A DNA stretch of 64,000 bases, from the NCBI RefSeq assembly GCF_014647675.1, contig NZ_BMPQ01000010.1:125207-189206 (forward strand), in the 5' to 3' direction. Source of the DNA: Streptomyces flaveus (GTDB lineage: Bacteria > Actinomycetota > Actinomycetes > Streptomycetales > Streptomycetaceae). Both the position numbers and the translations under genes were made by a program. Positions 7,566-14,554 of the stretch are shown piece by piece; position 1 is the first letter of the stretch, and every line of letters starts with the position of its first letter. Below the pieces are notes generated by a model. It saw only the letters and a list, made by a program, of their open reading frames with translations. It did no database searches and was not told the origin of the DNA.

Positions 7566-8552
7566 TCAGCTTTTCGACTGAAGGAGGGCGATGGCGAGGA
7601 TGGCGGCCATCGACCCTGCGGTGTTCGCGATGAAGTCGACCTCGTCCGGGTTCGGGTCCTGGATCCGGAGGTCGATGGGAGTGCGGTCGTTGAGGTTGTT
7701 GACCAGCTGGGTCGATGCGTTGCCCCAACTGTTCATCAGCTCCGCTTCGGCTGTGGAGATGGTGTGCGAGCCGCCGTCGAAGGGCGCCCGGTACGCCTGC
7801 TCCAGCGGGTCGAACCTCGCGGTCTCGGCGATCGTCATGATGAAGAGCATCGCGGCGTCGGCTGTTGCTTCCGTACGGGGGAGCCTCTCGACCGAGGTGC
7901 GCAGATTCCTGAACGCCTGCTCCATCACCTGCGGGCTCAGCGTCAGGCCGGCCCGATTCCGGCGGCTGAACCGCTCCAGATCGGTGTAGCTGCCCGTGAA
8001 GTCGAGGCTTTGTACCCTGGCCGCGGCCGTACGCGGGTCTGCGCCGAGATAGCCGGGGTCGTCGCCTTTGAAGTAGACGATGTCGCCGCCCTCACCCGAG
8101 GCCGAAGTCGTGAGGTGCCAGCCGATGACGAACAGGTCCCGGGCCCGCATGAGCAGGCGGATACGCGGCGCCCCCGAGGACTCGGCGACGCCGCTGTGCC
8201 GAAGCTCCACGGCGAAGATGTTCCTGTGGTCCTTGGGATCCAGGGTGGGATCGGTCTGCAGCACGCCCTCCCGCAGCACCGCCCCATTGGTCGCCCGCTG
8301 GCGTACCGCTTTGATCATGTCCTGGTACGCCTTCGGGCCACCGTTGATGTCCCAGACGATGTCCCTGCCGTCGTCGATGGCGCTGGCATCGTCCTGGAAC
8401 TGCGGGGCCACCAGGGCGCCACCGCCCAGCAGCGTGGCGATGGCGAGGAACAGGACCAGGAACTTCCCGGTCAGCCAGCGGGAACGGCGTTTGTGGCCGC
8501 GCCCGCCGGCCCGGTCGACGACTGCTTTTGCTTCTGGGGACATGGGGGACAT
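7566..8552 (-). CDS. Ribosome-inactivating protein (rRNA N-glycosidase), membrane-anchored or secreted
   Basis: This 328-aa protein matches the RIP fold at every catalytic landmark. Y160 lies in GDIVYFKGD. Y189 in FTGSYTDLERFS corresponds to ricin Tyr123. E243 and R246 in MTIAETARFDPLE match the ricin E-x-x-R helix (Glu177/Arg180). W276 is in LMNSWGNASTQL, compared with NSWGRLS in ricin. Such enzymes remove one adenine from the sarcin-ricin loop of large-subunit rRNA; a type 1 RIP has been described from S. coelicolor. A basic N-terminus plus the hydrophobic segment KFLVLFLAIATLLGGGALV (residues 30-48) indicates export, either cleaved or as an anchor. AAGGAG lies 7 nt before ATG 8552. No lectin B chain is present, and no obvious immunity gene is adjacent. 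Confidence 0.88.
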   Translation of the reverse strand: MSPMSPEAKAVVDRAGGRGHKRRSRWLTGKFLVLFLAIATLLGGGALVAPQFQDDASAIDDGRDIVWDINGGPKAYQDMIKAVRQRATNGAVLREGVLQTDPTLDPKDHRNIFAVELRHSGVAESSGAPRIRLLMRARDLFVIGWHLTTSASGEGGDIVYFKGDDPGYLGADPRTAAARVQSLDFTGSYTDLERFSRRNRAGLTLSPQVMEQAFRNLRTSVERLPRTEATADAAMLFIMTIAETARFDPLEQAYRAPFDGGSHTISTAEAELMNSWGNASTQLVNNLNDRTPIDLRIQDPNPDEVDFIANTAGSMAAILAIALLQSKS

Positions 8553-8578
8553 GTGGGGGCTCCTTCTGGTGCACAGAT

Positions 8579-8614
8579 GGATCGCTCAGAATCCACATGG
8601 GATCGCTCAGGATC
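8579..8614. promoter_or_regulatory. 21-bp-spaced direct repeat upstream of the RIP gene
   Basis: GGATCGCTCAGAATC (8579-8593) and GGATCGCTCAGGATC (8600-8614) differ at one base. They start exactly 21 bp apart, so they present the same face of the helix, 27-62 nt upstream of the RIP start. This looks like a tandem activator or repressor site. The factor is unknown; the adjacent MerR-PP2C protein is one candidate. Confidence 0.5.
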
Positions 8615-8702
8615 CCGTGCGGGGCGGCCAGTCTTTTCAGGGGAGCCCGGACGTCACCAGAGGCAAATGTCCCTACCTGTCAGTACACAAGTGCCCCAGT
8701 AC

Positions 8703-9770
8703 TCAAGGTGATTCAGTCGTCACGACGTCGGCGACCACGCAACTCACGTTGTCCGGTCCGCCGTTGTTGTTCGCCGCGATGACCAAGGCGCGAACTGCCT
8801 GCTCCGGGGCCGGAATTGTTGTCAGGACGCTCTGGATCTCCGCGTCCGGGACGACGCCCGAGAGGCCGTCGGAGCAGAGGAGATAACGGTCGCCCGGCAG
8901 CGCGTCGTGCAGGCGGAGGTCGGGAGCGGGAGCCAGTCCGCTGCCCGTCAACGCCTTCAGCAGGAGCGCGCGTTGGGGGTGGGCCATGGCCTCCTCCAGG
9001 GTGAGGCGGCCTTCGTCGAGCATCGACTGGACCATCGTGTGGTCGTGGGTGATCTGGAAGAGGGCGCCGTCGCGCAGGAGGTAGGCGCGGCTGTCGCCGA
9101 TGTGGACCAGGGCCAGTTGGGAGCCGGTCCAGAGCATCGCGGTGAGTGTGGTGCCGTCCTCCTTGGGGTTCCGGGTCACGTCCTGGACCGCCTGCGTCGC
9201 TCCCTGGACCGCGTCCTCCAGGAGGTTGAGGACACTGCCTGCCGGAAGCGGCTCGGTGTCCAGGAACTTGAGAGCCTCGACCGCGGCCGTACTGGCGGGG
9301 GCGCCCGCCGGACCGAAGCCGTCCGCCACGGCCAGGACGCGGGTGCCCGCGTATGCCGTGTCCTGGTTGGCGGGGCGGACCAGGCCGGTGTCGGAGAGGG
9401 CGGCGTAACGCAGTTCCAGCATGGTGGTGTCCTTCCTCGGAACCTGTGAAAGGTGGTCGACGAGGAAGGCCGCCAGGTCACGGCGGGTCGCCGTCTCGGC
9501 CTCGACCCGCGCCCAGTACGCGCGGATCTCCGCCGCGGCGGACGCCGGTTCGAGCGCGCAGACCTGCCGTATCCAAGCCAACGGCATCCCGAGCCGCCGC
9601 AGCCACGCCACCAGGCGCGCCTGCTCCAGTTGCTCCGGCGCGTAGTAGCGATACCCGGTCTCCGGGTCCACCCGCGCCGGCCGCAGCAACTCCAGCTCGT
9701 CGTACAGCCGAAGCGCCTTCGGTGACAGTCGGCACGCCTTGGCGAACGCCCCGATCGTCAGCATGTCCAT
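8703..9770 (-). CDS. MerR-type regulator fused to a PP2C Ser/Thr phosphatase
   Basis: In this 355-aa protein, residues 1-70 are a MerR winged helix (LTIGAFAKACRLSPKALRLYDELELL, then GYRYYAPEQLEQARLVAWLR). A linker helix follows, and residues ~118-350 form a complete PP2C domain with metal-binding motifs DTGLVRPANQD, VLAVADGFGPAG, VHIGDSRAYLLRDG, LLCSDGLSG and NNGGPDNVSCV. The ATG inside the linker (TTMLELRYAALSD) marks the domain junction. Such fusions imply a DNA-binding protein whose output is coupled to dephosphorylation of a Hanks-kinase target or of itself. It is encoded 150 nt upstream of the RIP gene in the same direction, so co-transcription is possible. Confidence 0.88.
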   Translation of the reverse strand: MDMLTIGAFAKACRLSPKALRLYDELELLRPARVDPETGYRYYAPEQLEQARLVAWLRRLGMPLAWIRQVCALEPASAAAEIRAYWARVEAETATRRDLAAFLVDHLSQVPRKDTTMLELRYAALSDTGLVRPANQDTAYAGTRVLAVADGFGPAGAPASTAAVEALKFLDTEPLPAGSVLNLLEDAVQGATQAVQDVTRNPKEDGTTLTAMLWTGSQLALVHIGDSRAYLLRDGALFQITHDHTMVQSMLDEGRLTLEEAMAHPQRALLLKALTGSGLAPAPDLRLHDALPGDRYLLCSDGLSGVVPDAEIQSVLTTIPAPEQAVRALVIAANNNGGPDNVSCVVADVVTTESP

Positions 9771-9934
9771 GCGCCCACCTAGTCAGTCGTTCCTCGTCCT
9801 GAACCGATGCTGTGGCCTCCCCAAAGGTGAAGGTCAATCCATGAGTTGCGGTTCCTTGCCGCTTGTTAGCCTGCGGGCCGGATCGCCGGGAAGGACCGGC
9901 GCACCGGAATCGACGTACGAACGAGGAGTCCGCC

Positions 9935-10828
9935 GTGACACACAGCACCCGCATCGCGCTCGTCACCTGCCGAGAGGTGCAGGAGACGGGATACGACCGC
10001 GACCTGCCGGTGCTCGCGGGCGCCGTGGAGGAGGCCGGGGCCGAGGCCGTCGTCGTGTGCTGGGACGAACCGGACGTCGAGTGGGGCGACTTCGATCTCG
10101 CCGTGATCCGGTCGACCTGGGACTACACCTGGCGGGCCGAGGAGTTCGTGGCCTGGGCCGAGCGGTGCGGGCAGGCCACGACGCTCGCAAATCCGGCCGA
10201 TGTCGTGCGCTGGAACGCCGACAAGCGGTACCTGGGGGATCTCGGGGCGGCCGGGGTTCCTGTCGTCGACACGCGCTTTCTCGCTCCGGGGGACCCGGTC
10301 GACCTGCCCGAGGAGCAGGAGTACGTCATCAAGCCCACCTCGGGGGCCGGGGCCCGGTACGCGGCCCGTTACGCGCCGGGGGAGCGGGCGACGGCCGTAC
10401 GTCATCTCGCGCGGATGCACGCGGAGGGGCTGACCGCGATCGTGCAGCCGTACGTACGGAGCATCGACACGGCGGGCGAACGGGCACTGCAGTTCTTCGG
10501 CGGGCGTTTCCTCCATGCCATACGCAAGGGCGCCGTCCTCGAACCCGGGACCGCGTACGACGAGGCCAAGGTCCCGCACCCGAACCTGCGGCCCTGGGAG
10601 CCGACACCTGCCGAACTCGCCGTCGCCGAACGGGCGTTGGCGGCGATACCCGGCGACCCCGAACTGCTCTACGCCCGCGTCGACCTCGTGGACGGAGACG
10701 ACGGCGAGCCCCGCGTGATGGAGCTGGAGCTGATCGAGCCGAACCTCTTCCTCTCGCTGCACGCGGACTCGGTGCCGGTCGTCGCGGAGGCGATCGTCAA
10801 GGTTGCTCAGCAGCGGCCTGCCCGCTGA
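9935..10828 (+). CDS. ATP-grasp ligase-like protein
   Basis: The 297-aa protein has an N-terminal pre-ATP-grasp domain (ALVTCREVQETGYDRDLPVL...VIRSTWDYTW). An ATP-grasp core follows with YVIKPTSGAGARYAARY as the nucleotide loop, IVQPYVRSIDTAGERALQFFGG and metal ligands in VMELELIEPNLFL, as in the RimK/glutathione-synthetase-like group. It should join an amino or acid group to a carboxylate with ATP; the substrate is not recognisable. GTG 9935 was chosen because GAGGAG precedes it by 6 nt. Its 3' end overlaps the convergent gene by 32 nt. Confidence 0.8.
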   Translation: MTHSTRIALVTCREVQETGYDRDLPVLAGAVEEAGAEAVVVCWDEPDVEWGDFDLAVIRSTWDYTWRAEEFVAWAERCGQATTLANPADVVRWNADKRYLGDLGAAGVPVVDTRFLAPGDPVDLPEEQEYVIKPTSGAGARYAARYAPGERATAVRHLARMHAEGLTAIVQPYVRSIDTAGERALQFFGGRFLHAIRKGAVLEPGTAYDEAKVPHPNLRPWEPTPAELAVAERALAAIPGDPELLYARVDLVDGDDGEPRVMELELIEPNLFLSLHADSVPVVAEAIVKVAQQRPAR

Positions 10829-11408
10829 CGGCCACCCGCTGCAACAGTCCCCACGTGAACTCCGCCACGCAGTCCCGTCGTACGCCCGAAGAGTCCGGCG
10901 CCGTGAACTTCAGCCCCCACCGCGTCGGCGCCGTCCCCTCCAGTGGCTGGACGGGCGCGAAGGCGTGGGCCGCCTCGTCCACCGTGCAGGACCAGGGCGT
11001 CAGGTCGTCGAGCGTGCGCAAGGAAAGACCGGCCGCGCCCGGCGCCCGTACCAGCCACTCGTTCCAGATCGCTCCGTTCGGGGCGAGGAGCACCTCGAAG
11101 CGGAGGTCCGGCCACAGGGGTACGGGCCAGAGCCGGGCCTCGCACTCCAGGTCGCCGATCTTCCGGGTCGTGACCGACTCCGGCTGGCCGAGGACGGAGT
11201 GGTAGCGCGAAGCGGCCGAGCGGGAGCGGGGGCCGCGGATCATCGCCTGCCAGCGGCGGTTGGCCTCGCGCATCTCTGCGATCGAGACGCCCAGCTCATG
11301 ACGGGCTTCCTCCACCAGGTCCGGATTGTGGTCGGCCATGCGGCGCAGCAGGACGAGCTGGAAGTCGAGCCGGGTGAAGGGGCTGGTGGGTCGTTTCGCG
11401 GCGGGCAT
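10797..11408 (-). CDS. Conserved hypothetical protein, unknown
   Basis: A ~203-aa protein from ATG 11408 (two earlier in-frame starts exist at 11417 and 11438). The N-terminal helices RLDFQLVLLRRMADHNPDLVEEARHELG are followed by a mixed domain with several Trp residues (WPDLRFEVLLAPNGAIWNEWLVRAPG). I do not recognise a family. It is encoded downstream of the FkbM methyltransferase gene, whose reading frame overlaps its first ~110 nt, and converges on the ATP-grasp gene. It probably belongs to the glycan transcription unit by position, but its role is unknown. Confidence 0.65.
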   Translation of the reverse strand: MPAAKRPTSPFTRLDFQLVLLRRMADHNPDLVEEARHELGVSIAEMREANRRWQAMIRGPRSRSAASRYHSVLGQPESVTTRKIGDLECEARLWPVPLWPDLRFEVLLAPNGAIWNEWLVRAPGAAGLSLRTLDDLTPWSCTVDEAAHAFAPVQPLEGTAPTRWGLKFTAPDSSGVRRDCVAEFTWGLLQRVAVSGQAAAEQP

Positions 11409-12246
11409 GTGTCCCATCCTCGCGGACACGCGTTCCATCGTCGCGTACGGACCGCTCGTCGCGTACGGGGTGTTCGCCCGGACGGCGGCCGTCCGGGAGG
11501 AACAGGACGGAGTTCACGTACCGGATGTACCGGTGGCCGCGGAACGGCAGCACCCGGCGGACCAGGCCCTGGGAGACGACGTGGGAGGCGCGCTCCTGGT
11601 GGGCCTCCAGGTCGAAGGAGGACAGGGGGAGCCAGGTGTCGCCGGGCAGGACCCAGCCCTCGTAACCGTGCTGGGCGAGGTGGGAGACGACCGGGGCGAT
11701 CGGCTGGATGCGGGCTTCCAGCTCGATGAACAGGGCCGGCCGGTCGCGGGTCAGCAGGGCGGTGGCGCCGTGCAGGACCGCCAGTTCGTTGCCGTCGACG
11801 TCGATCTTGACGAAGCCGACGTCGTGGAGGTCCAGGCTGTCCAGGGTGACGCAGGGGACGTCCAGGGCGCGGGCGTGGATGTCCCGGCGGATGAGTGAGG
11901 AGACGCCGCGGTCGCCCTGGTCGCCGGGCGGCAGCCACAGCCGGGCGGTGCCCGGGCGGTCGCTGGCGGCGGCGCGGACCACCCGTACGTTGCCGGGGGT
12001 GGCGTCGGTCAGTAAGCGGGCCAGGTGCGGCACCGGCTCGACGGTCACCACACGGCGGGCCCGGTCCGACAGACGGCGCGTCCAGGGGCCGTACCAGCCG
12101 CCGACGTCCACGGCCGTGCCGCAGTCCGGCGGGCACAGCTCGGGGAGCCGGGCCAGCTCGGGCTCGAAGCGCGGGTAGACGAACCGGGCCGCCGCGGCGA
12201 CGACGCGGAGCGGGATGAAGGGGGCTAGACGGGCCGCCAGGGTCAT
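11296..12246 (-). CDS. FkbM-family SAM-dependent methyltransferase
   Basis: This 316-aa protein has SAM motif I in GTAVDVGGWYGPWTRRL, an acidic motif II in RVVTVEPVPHLARLL and the FkbM signature DVGFVKIDVDGNELAVLHGA. It probably O-methylates a sugar or glycolipid made by the cluster. The start overlaps the Trm112 stop (ATGA). After the folded domain ends near NSVLFLPDG, the last ~60 residues are low-complexity Arg/His/Pro and overlap the next gene out of frame. That tail may be non-native, caused by loss of an earlier stop. Confidence 0.85.
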   Translation of the reverse strand: MTLAARLAPFIPLRVVAAAARFVYPRFEPELARLPELCPPDCGTAVDVGGWYGPWTRRLSDRARRVVTVEPVPHLARLLTDATPGNVRVVRAAASDRPGTARLWLPPGDQGDRGVSSLIRRDIHARALDVPCVTLDSLDLHDVGFVKIDVDGNELAVLHGATALLTRDRPALFIELEARIQPIAPVVSHLAQHGYEGWVLPGDTWLPLSSFDLEAHQERASHVVSQGLVRRVLPFRGHRYIRYVNSVLFLPDGRRPGEHPVRDERSVRDDGTRVREDGTHARRETTHQPLHPARLPARPAAPHGRPQSGPGGGSPS

Positions 12247-12506
12247 GAGGTGATCCCGGGGGTCTGGGGGTTTCCCCCAGTTATACGCAGCAGCAGTTGC
12301 TCGTGTTCGTCCTCGGTCACCTGCTCGCCGGAGGACGGGAGGAGCTGGGGTATGCCGTCGATGATCGGGTAACGGCGTTGCAGGCGTGGGTTGTAGAGGG
12401 CGTCGCCCGGCCCTCCCGGCTCCTCCGGTTCCTGTGCGAGGAGGTGCAGGGGCCCCTTGTCCAGCGGGCAGGCCAGGATCTTCAGGAGCGGGTCGTCAGG
12501 GTTCAT
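12243..12506 (-). CDS. Trm112/UPF0434 family protein
   Basis: The 87-aa protein begins LLKILACPLDKGPLHLL and ends its domain with NPRLQRRYPIIDGIPQLLP, the Trm112 pattern. Of the usual zinc-site cysteines only one remains. In bacteria the family is found beside methyltransferases and glycan genes and may act as a partner that stabilises or activates a methyltransferase; the FkbM protein translated next is the obvious candidate. Both ends overlap neighbours by 4 nt. Confidence 0.85.
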   Translation of the reverse strand: MNPDDPLLKILACPLDKGPLHLLAQEPEEPGGPGDALYNPRLQRRYPIIDGIPQLLPSSGEQVTEDEHEQLLLRITGGNPQTPGITS

Positions 12507-13807
12507 GGTGGGGTCAACTCTCGGGTGGGGGTGGGGCGTTCGGGCTTGGATGCCGGTTCGGACTCCGGCACCGGTTCGGACTCAGAGGGCCGCTCGGGCT
12601 CCGACGGGGACTCGGGGTCCGGGGTCTGGTCGGGCTCCGACGGGGACTCGGGGTCCGTGGTCTGGTCGGGCTCCGACGGGGACTCGGGGTCCGTGGTCTG
12701 GTCGGGCTCCGACAGGGACTCGGGATCCGGGGGCTGTTCGGACTGCGACGGCCGCTCGGATTCCGACGTCGGCTCATGGTCCTCATGGTCCGGAGGCGGT
12801 TCGGTTTCCGAGCGGGACTCGGGCTCCGTCGGCCACCCGGAGGACTTCGAAAACCATGCCGACACCGGCGGCGGCTCCGGTTCCGGTTCCGACGGCGGTG
12901 TCGGATCCGACGGGCGGGGCTCCGGCTTCGCCGGCGGGTCGTGCTTGGGCATCGCGAGGAGTACGGAGACCGCCAGCGCCGTGCCGCCGAGGCGCAGCGC
13001 GAGCCGTACCGGGTCCTCGGGAAGCGCCTCGCCGAACGCGAGCGTGCCGAGCCCCGCCGTGAACAGGCAGGTCACCGTCGTACAGACCGGCACGATCAGC
13101 GAGGCCCGGCTGCGTTGCAGCGCCGCCTGCGACATGATCAGGCCGAACGCGCCGGTGAACATCAAGATGTAGGGATACGGGGAGACCAGCAGGTCGAGCA
13201 CCGCTCCGCCGAGGCCGTCCGTCGTCAGGTAGCTCGACACGCCCTTGATGGCCAGCGAGCTCACCCCGTACAACAGGCCCACCGCCACGCCGTATTCGAC
13301 CCCCGTGGTCGGCATACGGTGCCGGCGCCGCGCGCGGTGCTCGGCGGAGCCGTACAGCCAGACGCCCGTCGCCAGGGTCGGCAGGCAGACCAGCAGGATC
13401 GTCGAGACGGGGGCGCTGCGGCTGACGGTGTCGGAGCGTTCGTTCAGCGACAGTACGACCATCAGCAGTGCGGCGAGGATGGCGCCGAGTGCGTACCGCT
13501 CGCGGCCGGAGGTCTCCTCGCCCAGCAGCTTCGAGGAGAGCAGGACGAGGATGACCAGGCCGGAGACGAAGATGCCCTGGGCGGCGGCGATCGGCAGGGT
13601 GCGGTAGACGATGAGCTGGGCACCGAAGCCGCTGGCCAGGGCGATGGAGCCGCCGATCCACAGCGGGCTGCCGAGGACGAGGCGCAGCAGGCGCGCCGGT
13701 TCGCGGACGCTCACCGAGGGCATGGCCGTCAGCGCCCGTTTCTCCAGGACGAAACCGGTGCTGTACAGAACGTTCGCCAGCAGCGCCGCGGCTACCCCCC
13801 ACCACAT
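12503..13807 (-). CDS. EamA/DMT-type membrane protein with repetitive acidic tail
   Basis: Residues 1-285 carry about nine or ten transmembrane helices in the drug/metabolite transporter pattern (GVAAALLANVLYSTGFVLEKRAL at the start; GALGLI-type repeats later). In a glycan cluster such a protein could be a lipid-linked sugar translocase. From about residue 290 to 434 the chain is a disordered Ser/Glu/Pro/Asp tail containing tandem 12-residue units SEPDQTTDPESP encoded by 36-bp DNA repeats. The tail is probably cytoplasmic or periplasmic filler of variable length. The stop overlaps the Trm112 start. Confidence 0.8.
   Translation of the reverse strand: MWWGVAAALLANVLYSTGFVLEKRALTAMPSVSVREPARLLRLVLGSPLWIGGSIALASGFGAQLIVYRTLPIAAAQGIFVSGLVILVLLSSKLLGEETSGRERYALGAILAALLMVVLSLNERSDTVSRSAPVSTILLVCLPTLATGVWLYGSAEHRARRRHRMPTTGVEYGVAVGLLYGVSSLAIKGVSSYLTTDGLGGAVLDLLVSPYPYILMFTGAFGLIMSQAALQRSRASLIVPVCTTVTCLFTAGLGTLAFGEALPEDPVRLALRLGGTALAVSVLLAMPKHDPPAKPEPRPSDPTPPSEPEPEPPPVSAWFSKSSGWPTEPESRSETEPPPDHEDHEPTSESERPSQSEQPPDPESLSEPDQTTDPESPSEPDQTTDPESPSEPDQTPDPESPSEPERPSESEPVPESEPASKPERPTPTRELTPP
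12602..12745. repeat. Tandem 36-bp repeat, four copies, inside the EamA gene
   Basis: Units start at 12602, 12638, 12674 and 12710. The second and third are identical, the first differs at one base and the fourth is diverged. The period is a multiple of three, so copy-number change keeps the frame. Each unit encodes one 12-residue SEPDQTTDPESP-like block. Confidence 0.9.
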
Positions 13808-13810
13808 GGG

Positions 13811-14554
13811 CTACGTCCTCCGTGCGTGCAGGAGCAGAATCGAGGACATGGATGGTGCCCGGCACGCCAGCCGGTCCAGTGGGCGCATCGGGCGCGGTAC
13901 GCCGTGGAAGGGCGCGCCCCGCAGCTGTACGACCTCGAAGCCCGACGCGGCCACGAACTCCCGTAGCGCGCGGGCGGTGTAGAGCCGCAGGTGGCCCACG
14001 ACCTCCTGGCCCGGGCGGCCGTGGATGGCGCGCAGGCTCACCTCGGAGAAGACGGGCTGGACGCCGGCGAGGAGCAGGGCCCGGTTGTACCAGGCGGCCA
14101 GGTTCGGGGTGGAGAGCATGAGATGACCTCCGGGGCGCAGGATCCGGTGGATCTCGTCGAGGGCCGCGTCCGGGTCCACGAGGTGTTCGATGACCTCGCT
14201 GAACAGGACGGCGTCGGCACTGGCGGACTGGAACGGCAGCCCGCCGTCGGTGAGTTCGCCGCGTACCGCGTACGGGATGTGGGTGTGCGCGCGTTTCAGG
14301 GCGTCCTGGGACCAGTCGACGCCGATGATGCGGTGGCCCGCGAGGAGCGGGGCGGCGGTCGCCGCGGCGGTGCCGTCGCCGCAGCCGATGTCGATGACGG
14401 TCTGTACGCCGGACGTGGCAGGGCCGAGGGCGTCGGCGAGCATCCGGGCCTGGCGGAGGCTTCGGGGGGTGCCGGAGGCGACGGTGACGTCCGGGTCTTC
14501 GTAGAAGTCCCTCAGTCCGTGCGGTCGTTCGCGCTGGGGCGGGGCGGTGGTCAT
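13811..14554 (-). CDS. Class I SAM-dependent methyltransferase
   Basis: This 247-aa Methyltransf_11-type protein has motif I VIDIGCGDGTAAATAA, motif II IIGVDWSQDALKRA, SADAVLFSEVIEHLVDPDAAL and the post-motif LRPGGHLMLSTPN. ATG 14554 overlaps the stop of the acyltransferase-like gene (ATGA) and is preferred over a longer frame that would run through that gene. It likely methylates a sugar, lipid or acyl intermediate of the glycan pathway; the substrate is not identifiable. Confidence 0.85.
   Translation of the reverse strand: MTTAPPQRERPHGLRDFYEDPDVTVASGTPRSLRQARMLADALGPATSGVQTVIDIGCGDGTAAATAAPLLAGHRIIGVDWSQDALKRAHTHIPYAVRGELTDGGLPFQSASADAVLFSEVIEHLVDPDAALDEIHRILRPGGHLMLSTPNLAAWYNRALLLAGVQPVFSEVSLRAIHGRPGQEVVGHLRLYTARALREFVAASGFEVVQLRGAPFHGVPRPMRPLDRLACRAPSMSSILLLHARRT

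Noticed and set aside
12602..12745. CRISPR-like regularly spaced repeats
   Set aside because: Units are contiguous with no unique spacers, lie inside a coding frame and have a period of 36 with codon phase.
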